41,119 bases of DNA from Candidatus Woesearchaeota archaeon (GTDB lineage: Archaea > Nanobdellota > Nanobdellia > Woesearchaeales > B72-G16). Made by a program: the position numbers and the translations under genes. Below the pieces are notes generated by a model. It did no database searches and had not been told where the DNA came from. It saw only the letters and a list, made by a program, of their open reading frames with translations. The stretch is from assembly GCA_003650545.1 (NCBI GenBank), contig QMQO01000008.1, forward strand, positions 1 to 41,119, read 5' to 3'. Below are positions 1 to 10,694 of the stretch, piece by piece (position 1 is the first letter of the stretch; every line of letters starts with the position of its first letter).

Positions 1-3000
1 CTTGTTACATCATCGCCTATATCAAAACCATCTGGATTCCAGCTACATTGATCATTCATACCATTAGCACCCGGCACATAAGAATTCTCACACTGGCTTT
101 GATCAAATATTTCAAAGCAGTCATTCACGATTTGTTTATTGTCACAAATTCCTTCTGGAACTGCGTAAACATCTATTGGTCCATCACATACACCATCGCC
201 ATCACAATCAGGATTATCAGGGCATGGATCGCAAACATCTCCTACAGCATCACCATCAAAATCTGATTGATCTGGGTTTGGTGTGTAAACACAATTATCA
301 TCAGAATCTAGTATACCATCATCATCTGAGTCTATCGCAGGTATGTTAAAAATTTCTTGACAAGCATCTCCTATGCCATCATCTACTCCATACAATATAA
401 TATCTGAATTGTTCTGATCAGGGTTGTACACATCTGGACAGTTATCAAATATGTCTGGTAAACCATCTCCATCAAAATCTGGTTGTACATAATATGTTGT
501 GTTTGTTTCAGGGTTATATTGTTCCTGATTGTTGTAAGGCGAGTCTTCATCACACCTGTCACCAATGCCATCACTATCTGTATCCAATTGGTCTGGGTTG
601 TATGCGTACAAACAATTATCTATAATATCGTACACACCATCACTGTCATAGTCTACAAAATTTGGTGAGTCTGCTTGACCTATTTCATTAGGTGCTATAT
701 TGCCGTTTGCATAATAGTTGTTTTGATAACTATTAGCTCCGTATGGATCATCAACACCGCAATCAAAATTATTGTTTTCAATGTTGTTATCTTGGGTGTC
801 AGAATCTATGATTTGTAAATCATATCCTCCACCACAAACTTCAAATTTATTGTATGTAAAGTTATTTCCAGTTGAAGGATCAACACAGACATGGCTTCCT
901 GCAAGGCAACCTGGTGCAGAAGCATCTACATTAACAATGTTAACACCGTTGAAATAATTATAACTTACATCCATGTTTGCCACTGTTTTTAAATAAAGAT
1001 TTAATCCACCATTTGTCGTAAAATTGTTATAGCTCGTAGACACTTCATTTATACCCATCAAATAAGCGCCTATTTTACCATTATTAATTATTTTATTATC
1101 ATTAATGTATACTGCTCCAGAGCTGACCACAATAATTCCTGATCCTTTGTTGTCTGAGATTATGTTTTGTTTAGCACCAAAATCAACAGATGCAGAATTT
1201 ATTATGGTTGCGCCTGTGTTTCCGTTGTTAGTAAATCTGGATAGACCTACCTGCATGTTAGAAACTCCATCAGCAAACATTCCATCTTGTGTGTTCTCTG
1301 TGAACTCTGAACTATCTATCATTACATCGCCTGTTCTTAATAAGAATATTCCATAATTATTATTTCTTGCTTGTGTATTTTTAACAGACACTGTAGAAGC
1401 ATCTATTGCATCTATTCCAACATTAAAGTTTTCAATGTCACAATTCGATATCAAAACATTTCTTCTCAAAGGCATTATCTTTATGCCTATGCCAGTTTTA
1501 TCTGTTCCGGTTAACATAAATCCTGAGCAATCTATTGTAACATCATTTGCATCAATTATGATGCCATCTCTTGCACAATTATAATCCTGATCTAGAGTGA
1601 TCTTTGCACCATCCTCTGTTATTGTAATACCACAACCTATTTCAAAATCTGACTTTACCATTTTATTGCGTGTTGCTGCACCGAAGAAAACACCACTATC
1701 CTTCTGTATTAGGTATCTAACTTTGTTGCTTGACAATGCTGGCAGTGAAGCCTCGTTTATCAACACATCCATCTGTGTTTCTCCTGCATTTTTTGTGTAC
1801 AACTTGCCAATCCCAGCATCTGAAAATCCTATCATCACTGAATCACGACTATCGCCATAATCTAACTCTGTTGTTGACAATGCTTCAACATTTGGACTTG
1901 GTAATATTGGATATTCATAATCTTTTACTGATCTGAATGCTCTTGATCCTGCGCTGACAAACAATTGTTTTCTGATTCCTTTTCGCACAATCGTTGGTGC
2001 GGAACAAGTTGTTGCGCCATAGATATCACTGCATTTCAACTCAATTTTGTACCCATCAGGACTTGTGGAATCAAACCAATTTATGCCGTCTTCTGAAGTT
2101 GCTGAATGGATGTTTCGATGTTCCCATCCAGATCCTGTATAATAATCATATTTCGAGAAATACATTTTGTATAACCCGTTTTCCTTAACAACCCAAGGAT
2201 CGAATGCTCCACGGCCATAACCAAACGAATTGTAAGGCAGGACTGATCCACGATCTCCATTTCCTTGAACCTTTGTCCATGTTATCCCATCTGTCGATGT
2301 TAGATAATAAACATACGTTCTAGTAAATGGTTGAGGATCTGTGGTACGATAAGCAGCAACCCACATTCTGTAGATTCCTTTTTGATAATCAAGCATCACA
2401 AAAGGCTTGCCAAAGAAGACTGCGTTTGGGTCTGCATCCAAGATGTTGACATCAACAACTGGTGATATTTTATATCCCCAATAATTAATTCCATCTGGCG
2501 ATGAAGCATGCCAGACAACACCATAGTCATTCGTCGATGTGTTGTAAGCAGTGAAGTACATATGATAATTTCGCTGTTTTGGGTTTTTAAGTACAACTAA
2601 TCCTTGTTTATAATAAGCATATTGCATCTCCAAACCATAATCTCGTGGTGCAAACACTTGACGAGGTTGATCCCAATCATACCCATCATCAGATGTTGTG
2701 TACATTATCACAGCAGAACCATCGATATATGTAATGTACCACATTTTGTATTTAGCATCATCAAAATCATACAGCACACTCTGACCACGATAATAAGTGT
2801 TCTGGTTTAGATTGATGTCGAATGGCTTTGGCCATGCTCCTACACTAGAATTTTTCGTAGACAATACGTTAGCCTGCGCAAACTCTTCACGCTGTGGGGT
2901 GAACTTTAAAACACCGACTCCTTTGTCTGACGCAAGCATGTAATTCACGAACAAAGGAGTTTCTTCTGCTTTTATGACTTGTGCTTCACAAATCGCCAAA

Positions 3001-6000
3001 CCATGATGCCTAACATGCTGACCACCGCCATATAGAGATTCAACAGCATATATTTTCACGTACCTTGCTGGTGTTTTTTCAAAAGGAAAATCTATCCATC
3101 CTGTTTTCCAACTGCCATAATCGCTTCTATAATATTGTCTTACACGAGTATAATTAACACCATCCACAGATGTATATATAGCTATGGTTTTAGGAGTTGC
3201 GAATGATTTGTAGCAACCATTCGCACCGACAAAAAGCCTTACTTTGCTTATGTTGATGATGTCCTCTAAATCAATAATCAAATTAACTGATCCAACTTCT
3301 TCATAGTACAACTGATCTTTGCATGGCCGATTTACATAAGTACAATAAGGAGGTGGAGTAGGATGTATATCTATGTAAGTATAATTGCTTATATGATATT
3401 TAGCACAGCCAAGCTCACCATCTGTTAGTTTTGTGTTCTGAGGATCAGTTAGTTTAAAATCAGTACTTGTCCAGTATCCTGATATACCACCGAATTTGCT
3501 TTGTTTTATGTAAGGTTTTCCAAGAGCAACATTTAAATTATCATCTCCAATCAAGCCGCCAGCTGTCAATGGTTTGCTAGAAAAGAAACCTTTGCTACCT
3601 GATGCAATTAAATTTACAGGAACATGCTTACTCGCCACTGGAAAAGGACCAAAAGAAACATCTTTTTCAAAACTATCCAGACCTGTTTCTCTGTCATAAG
3701 AAGAATCATAAGTAGCAGCAAATATCCTATCAGTACCCACCCATCCAAATCTATCCACATTATCTTTGAACAAAGCACGCAACCCATTGTACGATGCTAC
3801 CAAGGAATTACGCCTGTTCCACAAAACAATAGTTGGAATTAATTTTTTGTATCCATCTGAACTTTTATGAACAAATTGTATGTTTGACGTGAACGGAATG
3901 TCTGGACAATTATTTCCTGCTATCATTAAAATGGCTTTCCTGAATCTATAAGCTTCTGGATCTGAGCCAGCTGGTCCACGACCATTGTCAGGATTCCATC
4001 CGTATGTGCTGAATTCAGGAACCTTTGCAAAGCTATCAGACAAATCCATCAGTATCATTGAATCTTTTGCACCTATTGCAAGAACTGGTTTTATCCCTTT
4101 TCCAACAGGTATTCCGTCAACAGGCGAACCAGTTGCTTCAACTTCGCAAAGCCAGAGATATTGATTATCGAATATTGAATACCTAATGTATCTTATGTTG
4201 TTTGCATTGTTTAATTGGCCAAAGATAATCCAATCGTTTTTATTAATCGGCACATTAATACCATAACTACCTTCATTTTTTTCTTGCATCAAGTGCCAAT
4301 TAACACCATCCAAAGAGCCCCAAACTTGTATCTTGTCTGGAAGAATATCACCATATTGACCACCGCCTATATTTATTCTTGTTCCACTAACATCATGAGG
4401 TTTTTCAAGGTCAAATGTTATGTTTATAACTCCATTTGCATTTGCCATGTCAGTTCCATCCCATCGCAACCCTATACATCCTTCAACTATTCCTGATTCA
4501 ATTTTACCGTTTGTCAATGAAGGAACATCCAGATCATTTCTATGATCTGTTAATGGAGGCAGTTTATCTTGTGTATTGTATGCCCACCAAGGAAGAACTG
4601 GTTCAATTGTGTAACCACTTCTAGCTAATATATTTTGAGTGCTCTTACCTTCAAAATCATAGTATCCTGTATCAATATCATAAACAACATGCCTGCCTGG
4701 GTTAACATTTCGGTCGCACGCCCATCCCCATAACTGCATGTTGCTGTTGTAATGCCCGTAATAACCTTTTTTATCATTTCTCTCAGTTATTGTGCCGTTG
4801 TATAGCATTATGCTTGGCTCATTATTCCAAGGGAAAGTAGCCATTATCCAGCCAGCATTGTCTCTTTTAAAATCTACAAAGAAAACTCCATTCCCACCGC
4901 GCACTATTCCAAACAAATAACCATCAATCATCTTCACTTCATTAAGAAAACTCACACTCGTGCCTTGAGAATATGGATTAAAGATGCTATCTCTAGATAG
5001 ATTAAACCTCATCCACATTTCATCTGTTTCTGCATCGATTATGTCAACATAACCCTGATTTTCAGAAGAGTTGAATGATGCTACAACATAAACTTCATCA
5101 GGGAAACACCTTTTGCTTCCTCTTGTAGCGGTGTTCAATGGTTCATTGTACCATGACTTTGTCGTATCACAGCGATTCCACGATTCTGCATCTGTATGTT
5201 CATAGATCTCGACTTCATCCAAATCACCAGAAGTACTCCTTACCCAAATAGAATCAGTTACAATATACGGAACATTGTTTGGAGTATTTGGAAGTTTTAT
5301 ATCAGTATAGTATAGCATACATTTATAATACTTGAATGTGTTGTATTTTAAGCAATGGTAATAACCAGGAGCAGATTCTGCACCCATGAGTTCATAGCCA
5401 CCTCCAGGAGCTTTGTAATAAATCTTTACTGTTGGATTTATTCCGCCTAAAAAAGTTTTTACTTCGTCTATAGCTTTCATCTCGTCAAAATTAAAAACAA
5501 TATCAACAACATCATAGGGAGGCTTGCCGGGACTTCTTATTGTTACTTCTGAACAAGTTTCTGTTCTGTACATTCCACCAACCCAAAATTTTCTTATAGC
5601 AGCACAATAACTTTTGTCTGTAAGTTGGTCTCCTAAAGGAATAGGTTTGATTAAATTTCCATACACTATAGATACACTTGCTTCAGGCGCAATATTCTTG
5701 CGGTGTTCAGCAGGCGCGTATCTTGTGATTGCATAGACATCATTGCCTCCAATTACTGGTGTCCCAATCTCTTTTAAAACCATTCCTTCACAAGCAGGGT
5801 CTGTGCAGACATCTGTTCTGCAAATCCCAGAAACACAGTTGCCAATGCAATCATTATTGCTTGTACATGAACTGCCGTCTTCACAAGGAGGACATGGTCC
5901 ACCGCAGTCAACATCGCTCTCGCCATTATTCTGGTATCCGTCTAGGCATGTCAACGCAACTGGTCCACAAACACCATTGTCGCAGTTAAAACTTCTGCAG

Positions 6001-9000
6001 TCAGAATCAACCAAACAAGATTGTTGTTCAGTACACCTCAAACCAAAATATTGTGAACATGTTGCTCCACAATCTACATCTGTTTCAAGAGCAGGGTCTA
6101 AGATTTTTTCATCAGTACAATCTGCTATAGGGACTATACAGACTCCATAATCACCTCCTGCTGATTTATCGCACCTCAAACCAGTTTCACAATCAGTATC
6201 ATCATAGCAGCCTTCACCGCCAGGACACCTATCTGGACATATATCACCGCCGCAATCAATGCCAGTTTCATCCTGGTTTTGAATACCATCGCTACAAGTT
6301 TCTTGTATCTCAAAACTATGGGTTACACCATCTGCATCAATCCATGTCTCTGCTGGTCCAGAAACACCGAATGATGGAGTGTCACCAACATCTATGTCAA
6401 TTGTTTTGGCAACATAATTAGGATCTTTATAACCTAAACTTATGTCAACATCTTTCATACCTAAACAAGTTCCAGTTGGTTGTAAAAATTTCAGCTTAAC
6501 AGGACCCAGATTATTATTCAAGGTTCCATCATAAAACTTAGGCGAAGGAAATCCTGTTGTAAAATAAGCGTACATATCAGTTACGCCTGGGAATAACTCA
6601 CTCCTAACCTCTACTTTCCAATTTGCACATCCTGCCAGAGGATTGCCTGCTATCTGTCCTTTTGTGACATCTTTCACCCACAATGCCCTGCCTGGTCCAC
6701 CTGCACCAACACCAAATTGAGTAAAATGTGTTGTTGTAAATTTAAGCTGGCCTGGGACGCTTCTGTCAATTGGTGATTCAAACCATTCTTTCCATTCTCC
6801 TGCAACAGGATCATACACAAGAATAGTCAATTGGTTTGGATCAGGATAAGCATTGGTATCATAATACAACACTATCTCAACAGGGCTGTTGAAGTCTGTT
6901 TCAACAGGTCCGAATGAATATGTATTAATCGGTGTTATGTCAACAGCACCTAGTGAAAATGTTGGCTCGCTGCCTGTGTATTCTGCTGTTATAGGAGTAT
7001 CATAAGACAAAGCATTTGCTGGGATGTTAACATCTGCCTGTGCAGTTGTATCGCCTGACTTAAGCGTAATTGTACCTCCTGTGCTGGCCTCAACATAATC
7101 CTGCGCACTATCGCCAGTGGACACACTACAATCACCAAAGCAAATATCACAAGCATCTCCTATGCCATCATTATCAGAATCTGCTTGATCAAAATTGCTT
7201 TCTTTAGGGCAGTTATCATCCACATCCAAAACACCATCATTATCATCATCTGGATCGCACTTGTCTCCTGCTGTGTCTATTGCTATTTCTTCAGGGGTTA
7301 AAGCCTTTTTCAGGATTCTTACTTCGTCTATATAATAGCTATGGTTGCAAGATAAACCCGTAGTATATTCTGTTCTTCCGATTGTAAGAGGTTCATTCAT
7401 AGAAACATAGCAAGTTGTTATTCCTGTGCTCGTTGCAACTTCATTGCCATCTACATAAAGCTTTAACTCTCCTGTTGCAACATTTCTGACAACAGCTATA
7501 TGATACCACCTATTCGTTTCAGTTATGATATCAAGAGCATCCACCACAGCGCTGCAGGTACCTGCAGATATTTGAAATTCTATTTCTCCTCCGCTTGTAC
7601 CAGTTACCGTACCCCAACGAGCAATTTGCCATCCGTCTCCTCCTGTTCCTTTGTAGATAAGAATTAGATCTTCTTCAAGATCTTCAAACTTTGCCCAAAA
7701 TTCAAGAGTGAAGTTACCATCTTCAGGATCAAACAACGGACTCGTAGATCCCTCTGCATACACATCACCAATGAATGAAAGTGCTGATCCAAACTTTCCT
7801 TGTGTCCATGTTGCTCCATTAATTGTAAGATCGCTGTTCTGTGCTTCATCTTTAGAAATCGAACCTGCTCCTTCGTTTAGGTGCCACAATCCTGTTGTAT
7901 AACTTGTTACCCCTCGCTCGCCGCCATCTGTATCGATCTGTGATGGATTATATACATAGGGACAGTTATCAACACTATATTCAAAGCCATCACAATCATT
8001 ATCATCAGAACAATCCGGACCTGTAGAAGCAGAGGTCAAGAAGGGTGTGTAATCAACCTGGCCTGTATTTTCGATGATTCCTGCTTCAATCTGCACTGGG
8101 TCTGTTGTGCCCCACCAATTATATTCTGCGACAATAGTATCATGTTGGTCATTTTTTAAATTAGCGTATGAGTTGCTGTATATGTTATTATAGGATATAA
8201 CATTGTCTGTTGAACCTCCACTCAAAGAAACTCCTACTGTTAAACCAGTCATGTCATTATAATCTATAATATTATTATTTGCACCTGACATACCAATTCC
8301 AAAAGAATTTGTCCAAGTACTGGAAAAACTATTGTGTCTGACAAGATTATTATCTCCATACAACATTAAGCCTGTTGAAACATCTCCAAGAATTATATTA
8401 TTAATAATTTTATTATGATCACTATTTGGATTTTTAAAGTCTCCTATTGACATGCCCCATCCTTGATCAGCTATTCTTATATAATTTCCATCGATTGTGT
8501 TATAATATGAATCGTACATCCGGACGCCTTTTCCAAAATTATATATCTTATTGTTTGATATTTCTGCATAATTGTTCGCAAATATATCAATGCCTGGAGA
8601 ACCATAGTTTATTCCTGAATAATAAAATTCATTTCCAGAAATTTTATTATCAACAACTTGCGGATGGCCTGTATAAGCCCTTATGAATACTCCTGTATAT
8701 TTAATATTCGTGAAATTATTATTAATGATTGAATTTGAATTTGCATTTATTATATCTACACCTGCATTAAAATTATCTATGTTGCAATTTTTCAAGATGA
8801 AATTATCATTGTACACTAATATTCCTTTTGAATATGTTGTCCCAGGACCTGTTATTTTATGTCCTTGACAATCTATAGTAATTTTATCAGCATGTACCTC
8901 AAAACAATAATCCCCAGAAGTAGAGATATCGCTTGTTAAAACATACTCAGTATTGCTGGTTGTTAAAGTAATACCACAGCTTGATAAAATAATAGGACAA

Positions 9001-9356
9001 CCATTGCCTGGATAGATGTTTGGATTGTTATCATCGCAATCTTCAGCAGCACAATCATAAGTTGGATTTGCAGAATCTTTATAGTTTCCTTCGTAGCCAT
9101 CACCATCTTGATCACACTGCTGGCATGTTCCACTATCACAATATTCAGGATTTTTCGGATCAGTCCATCCTGCAACTTCACAATCAGAACCATCTAAACA
9201 AGGATCACCAACTGCTTTGCCTGTTATGTTTCCTTTTGGGATTAAAAAGAAGAGAGCTAACGCTATTGCAAGAACCAAAACAACGAGGAAAGCTGGAAAT
9301 AATCTTGATGATGATGTAAACGCTTTTTTATACAATGCTCTCTCCTCTTTTTTCAT
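1..9356 (-). CDS. Giant secreted/surface-anchored protein, C-terminus truncated by window edge (>=3118 aa)
   Basis: ATG at 9356-9354 preceded by GGAGGT; translation starts MKKEERALYKKAFTSSSRLFPAFLVVLVLAIALALFFLIPKGNITGKAVGDPCLDG. The same frame still reads ...NDQCSWNPDGFDIGDDVT at positions 59-3. Regions read by eye: N-terminal TM, parallel beta-helix (NosD-like), LamG/ConA-like, thrombospondin-3-like DxDxDG repeats, possible ZU5-like segment, Cys-rich DGxxNxxExxxDCGGxC modules, two F5/8-type-C (discoidin)-like domains, beta-propeller/GH-like segment, second beta-helix, terminal TSP3-like repeats. Confidence 0.9.
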   Translation of the reverse strand, partial: MKKEERALYKKAFTSSSRLFPAFLVVLVLAIALALFFLIPKGNITGKAVGDPCLDGSDCEVAGWTDPKNPEYCDSGTCQQCDQDGDGYEGNYKDSANPTYDCAAEDCDDNNPNIYPGNGCPIILSSCGITLTTSNTEYVLTSDISTSGDYCFEVHADKITIDCQGHKITGPGTTYSKGILVYNDNFILKNCNIDNFNAGVDIINANSNSIINNNFTNIKYTGVFIRAYTGHPQVVDNKISGNEFYYSGINYGSPGIDIFANNYAEISNNKIYNFGKGVRMYDSYYNTIDGNYIRIADQGWGMSIGDFKNPNSDHNKIINNIILGDVSTGLMLYGDNNLVRHNSFSSTWTNSFGIGMSGANNNIIDYNDMTGLTVGVSLSGGSTDNVISYNNIYSNSYANLKNDQHDTIVAEYNWWGTTDPVQIEAGIIENTGQVDYTPFLTSASTGPDCSDDNDCDGFEYSVDNCPYVYNPSQIDTDGGERGVTSYTTGLWHLNEGAGSISKDEAQNSDLTINGATWTQGKFGSALSFIGDVYAEGSTSPLFDPEDGNFTLEFWAKFEDLEEDLILIYKGTGGDGWQIARWGTVTGTSGGEIEFQISAGTCSAVVDALDIITETNRWYHIAVVRNVATGELKLYVDGNEVATSTGITTCYVSMNEPLTIGRTEYTTGLSCNHSYYIDEVRILKKALTPEEIAIDTAGDKCDPDDDNDGVLDVDDNCPKESNFDQADSDNDGIGDACDICFGDCSVSTGDSAQDYVEASTGGTITLKSGDTTAQADVNIPANALSYDTPITAEYTGSEPTFSLGAVDITPINTYSFGPVETDFNSPVEIVLYYDTNAYPDPNQLTILVYDPVAGEWKEWFESPIDRSVPGQLKFTTTHFTQFGVGAGGPGRALWVKDVTKGQIAGNPLAGCANWKVEVRSELFPGVTDMYAYFTTGFPSPKFYDGTLNNNLGPVKLKFLQPTGTCLGMKDVDISLGYKDPNYVAKTIDIDVGDTPSFGVSGPAETWIDADGVTHSFEIQETCSDGIQNQDETGIDCGGDICPDRCPGGEGCYDDTDCETGLRCDKSAGGDYGVCIVPIADCTDEKILDPALETDVDCGATCSQYFGLRCTEQQSCLVDSDCRSFNCDNGVCGPVALTCLDGYQNNGESDVDCGGPCPPCEDGSSCTSNNDCIGNCVSGICRTDVCTDPACEGMVLKEIGTPVIGGNDVYAITRYAPAEHRKNIAPEASVSIVYGNLIKPIPLGDQLTDKSYCAAIRKFWVGGMYRTETCSEVTIRSPGKPPYDVVDIVFNFDEMKAIDEVKTFLGGINPTVKIYYKAPGGGYELMGAESAPGYYHCLKYNTFKYYKCMLYYTDIKLPNTPNNVPYIVTDSIWVRSTSGDLDEVEIYEHTDAESWNRCDTTKSWYNEPLNTATRGSKRCFPDEVYVVASFNSSENQGYVDIIDAETDEMWMRFNLSRDSIFNPYSQGTSVSFLNEVKMIDGYLFGIVRGGNGVFFVDFKRDNAGWIMATFPWNNEPSIMLYNGTITERNDKKGYYGHYNSNMQLWGWACDRNVNPGRHVVYDIDTGYYDFEGKSTQNILARSGYTIEPVLPWWAYNTQDKLPPLTDHRNDLDVPSLTNGKIESGIVEGCIGLRWDGTDMANANGVINITFDLEKPHDVSGTRINIGGGQYGDILPDKIQVWGSLDGVNWHLMQEKNEGSYGINVPINKNDWIIFGQLNNANNIRYIRYSIFDNQYLWLCEVEATGSPVDGIPVGKGIKPVLAIGAKDSMILMDLSDSFAKVPEFSTYGWNPDNGRGPAGSDPEAYRFRKAILMIAGNNCPDIPFTSNIQFVHKSSDGYKKLIPTIVLWNRRNSLVASYNGLRALFKDNVDRFGWVGTDRIFAATYDSSYDRETGLDSFEKDVSFGPFPVASKHVPVNLIASGSKGFFSSKPLTAGGLIGDDNLNVALGKPYIKQSKFGGISGYWTSTDFKLTDPQNTKLTDGELGCAKYHISNYTYIDIHPTPPPYCTYVNRPCKDQLYYEEVGSVNLIIDLEDIINISKVRLFVGANGCYKSFATPKTIAIYTSVDGVNYTRVRQYYRSDYGSWKTGWIDFPFEKTPARYVKIYAVESLYGGGQHVRHHGLAICEAQVIKAEETPLFVNYMLASDKGVGVLKFTPQREEFAQANVLSTKNSSVGAWPKPFDINLNQNTYYRGQSVLYDFDDAKYKMWYITYIDGSAVIMYTTSDDGYDWDQPRQVFAPRDYGLEMQYAYYKQGLVVLKNPKQRNYHMYFTAYNTSTNDYGVVWHASSPDGINYWGYKISPVVDVNILDADPNAVFFGKPFVMLDYQKGIYRMWVAAYRTTDPQPFTRTYVYYLTSTDGITWTKVQGNGDRGSVLPYNSFGYGRGAFDPWVVKENGLYKMYFSKYDYYTGSGWEHRNIHSATSEDGINWFDSTSPDGYKIELKCSDIYGATTCSAPTIVRKGIRKQLFVSAGSRAFRSVKDYEYPILPSPNVEALSTTELDYGDSRDSVMIGFSDAGIGKLYTKNAGETQMDVLINEASLPALSSNKVRYLIQKDSGVFFGAATRNKMVKSDFEIGCGITITEDGAKITLDQDYNCARDGIIIDANDVTIDCSGFMLTGTDKTGIGIKIMPLRRNVLISNCDIENFNVGIDAIDASTVSVKNTQARNNNYGIFLLRTGDVMIDSSEFTENTQDGMFADGVSNMQVGLSRFTNNGNTGATIINSASVDFGAKQNIISDNKGSGIIVVSSGAVYINDNKIINNGKIGAYLMGINEVSTSYNNFTTNGGLNLYLKTVANMDVSYNYFNGVNIVNVDASAPGCLAGSHVCVDPSTGNNFTYNKFEVCGGGYDLQIIDSDTQDNNIENNNFDCGVDDPYGANSYQNNYYANGNIAPNEIGQADSPNFVDYDSDGVYDIIDNCLYAYNPDQLDTDSDGIGDRCDEDSPYNNQEQYNPETNTTYYVQPDFDGDGLPDIFDNCPDVYNPDQNNSDIILYGVDDGIGDACQEIFNIPAIDSDDDGILDSDDNCVYTPNPDQSDFDGDAVGDVCDPCPDNPDCDGDGVCDGPIDVYAVPEGICDNKQIVNDCFEIFDQSQCENSYVPGANGMNDQCSWNPDGFDIGDDVT

Positions 9357-9442
9357 GATATCAAACCTCCTAGAACTAGAAATATTAAAGTTATTTTATT
9401 GGGTTCCCTCTTTTTTCCTTCCATTTTTCTCTATTAACTCAC

Positions 9443-9489
9443 AAAGAAGTCCCCAACACAAAGATACGGTCTGGTATCTTTACTTCTTT
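9443..9489 (-). promoter_or_regulatory. 5'-UTR hairpin of the giant gene: two perfect 8-bp helices separated by a 9-nt one-sided bulge
   Basis: AAAGAAGT(9443-9450) pairs with ACTTCTTT(9482-9489); AAAGATAC(9460-9467) pairs with GTATCTTT(9474-9481); loop of 6 nt; bulge CCCCAACAC (plus-strand reading). Confidence 0.7.
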
Positions 9490-9510
9490 TGACTAGGATA
9501 AAATAAATTC

Positions 9511-9520
9511 ATATAAATAA
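9511..9520 (-). promoter_or_regulatory. Putative TATA box for the giant gene
   Basis: Minus-strand TTATTTATAT about 26 nt upstream of the outer edge of the 9443-9489 hairpin. Confidence 0.5.
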
Positions 9521-9562
9521 CTTTCGCTTTTTTTACTATGAAAAAATATAAGTTTAATAGGT

Positions 9563-9886
9563 TTAACTTCTAAATAGAATGAACCAAACAACTATTACTA
9601 TAATAACTATGATTATCATCAATAAGAGCAGATTATGTTTTTTTTTGGCTGGAGGTGTTAATTTTGTACCATGGTATTCTGCTGCTTTTCCTTGCTGCTT
9701 AGACCTTTTTTTTATAAATTTTTGTTTCACAAGTTCTTTTTTTTGTTTTTCTATTTTAGATGCTTTTTTTGCAGCAGCAAATTGTCTTTTTATTTCAGCC
9801 TTTGCATAAAATCCTTTACGAATGCCTTGGTTGATCTCTTGCATCTTTTCTTTATAAGCTTTTGTTTGTTTGTTCATTTTTCTCAC
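9563..9886 (-). CDS. Small basic coiled-coil protein with C-terminal TM (tail-anchor-like)
   Basis: 107 aa, K/Q-rich helical body, C-terminal LLLLMIIIVIIVIVVWFILFRS. Confidence 0.75.
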   Translation of the reverse strand: MRKMNKQTKAYKEKMQEINQGIRKGFYAKAEIKRQFAAAKKASKIEKQKKELVKQKFIKKRSKQQGKAAEYHGTKLTPPAKKKHNLLLLMIIIVIIVIVVWFILFRS

Positions 9887-10250
9887 TTTTATTCTTTTGG
9901 TATATTAAGACCAAAATAATCACTAATATATATATTATAGTAAAAATTGCAATAGAAGTTGGATTTATAATAGCTCTCATGTTTTCTTTTGTTTTGTAGA
10001 TAAATATATAGATAAAGTGTATAACTATCAATGGAGAAAGCACTAGTAGATTCTTTAGAAAGGTTTGTATGGTTACATCTCTTTTTTTAATGACAGGGAT
10101 TGTTATTTCGTGTTTCATAAAACATTTTTCTAGAGAATTTATTCTAGATTCGTGATTATCTAATGTAAATTTTATTTGCTCATTCCTGTTCTTAAAGAAG
10201 TTTATCCAGCCAATAATACGTTGCTCAGTTTTTTTATCCATTAGTGACAA
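9852..10250 (-). CDS. Small membrane protein, two predicted TM segments
   Basis: 132 aa; hydrophobic segments FLKNLLVLSPLIVIHFIYIFIY and SIAIFTIIYILVIILVLIY; overlaps the 9886 gene. Confidence 0.7.
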   Translation of the reverse strand: MSLMDKKTEQRIIGWINFFKNRNEQIKFTLDNHESRINSLEKCFMKHEITIPVIKKRDVTIQTFLKNLLVLSPLIVIHFIYIFIYKTKENMRAIINPTSIAIFTIIYILVIILVLIYQKNKSEKNEQTNKSL

Positions 10251-10451
10251 GAATGAATAAATATATAAAAAGATTGTTTAGTATCGTATAGTGTACATTA
10301 TTTGTATTGAGGATTATGATTGAGGAACTTTTAATGTTTTTTATTCTTTCCTCTAACAAACATCTTCAAAGACATCACGACATAGACTGTGACGTTCAGT
10401 CTTTGTTCACAACATTCTTGGCTTGAGTGCTGTGAGATGTATTCTTACCAG

Positions 10452-10694
10452 TTACATAAATACACTTGTAACTGCGCTTAGAACTGCAACTTTGGACGCT
10501 GGTTGCAGCTCAATCTTCTCGATATTAGATCTTACATCCATCTGATGTTTAAGAGTTTTTAACATCAGGTTAATCTCACGAAGGGCGCCATATAACTGTT
10601 GGAGCTCATTAGGATGAAGCTCGTCCGAACGTTTTTTTATTATACTTAGTATTCTATCGCGCCTATGCTCAAATATGTTAAATATTTCTTTCAT
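10452..10694 (-). CDS. Small helical hypothetical protein
   Basis: 80 aa ORF MKEIFNIFEHRRDRILSIIKKRSDELHPNELQQLYGALREINLMLKTLKHQ...; minus-strand, in line with neighbouring minus genes. Confidence 0.6.
   Translation of the reverse strand: MKEIFNIFEHRRDRILSIIKKRSDELHPNELQQLYGALREINLMLKTLKHQMDVRSNIEKIELQPASKVAVLSAVTSVFM

Noticed and set aside
48-9319. Many plus-strand ORFs of 60-135 aa in the track, and out-of-frame minus ORFs
   Set aside because: They lie antisense or out of frame to the continuous giant minus-strand ORF and have low-complexity, unconvincing translations.
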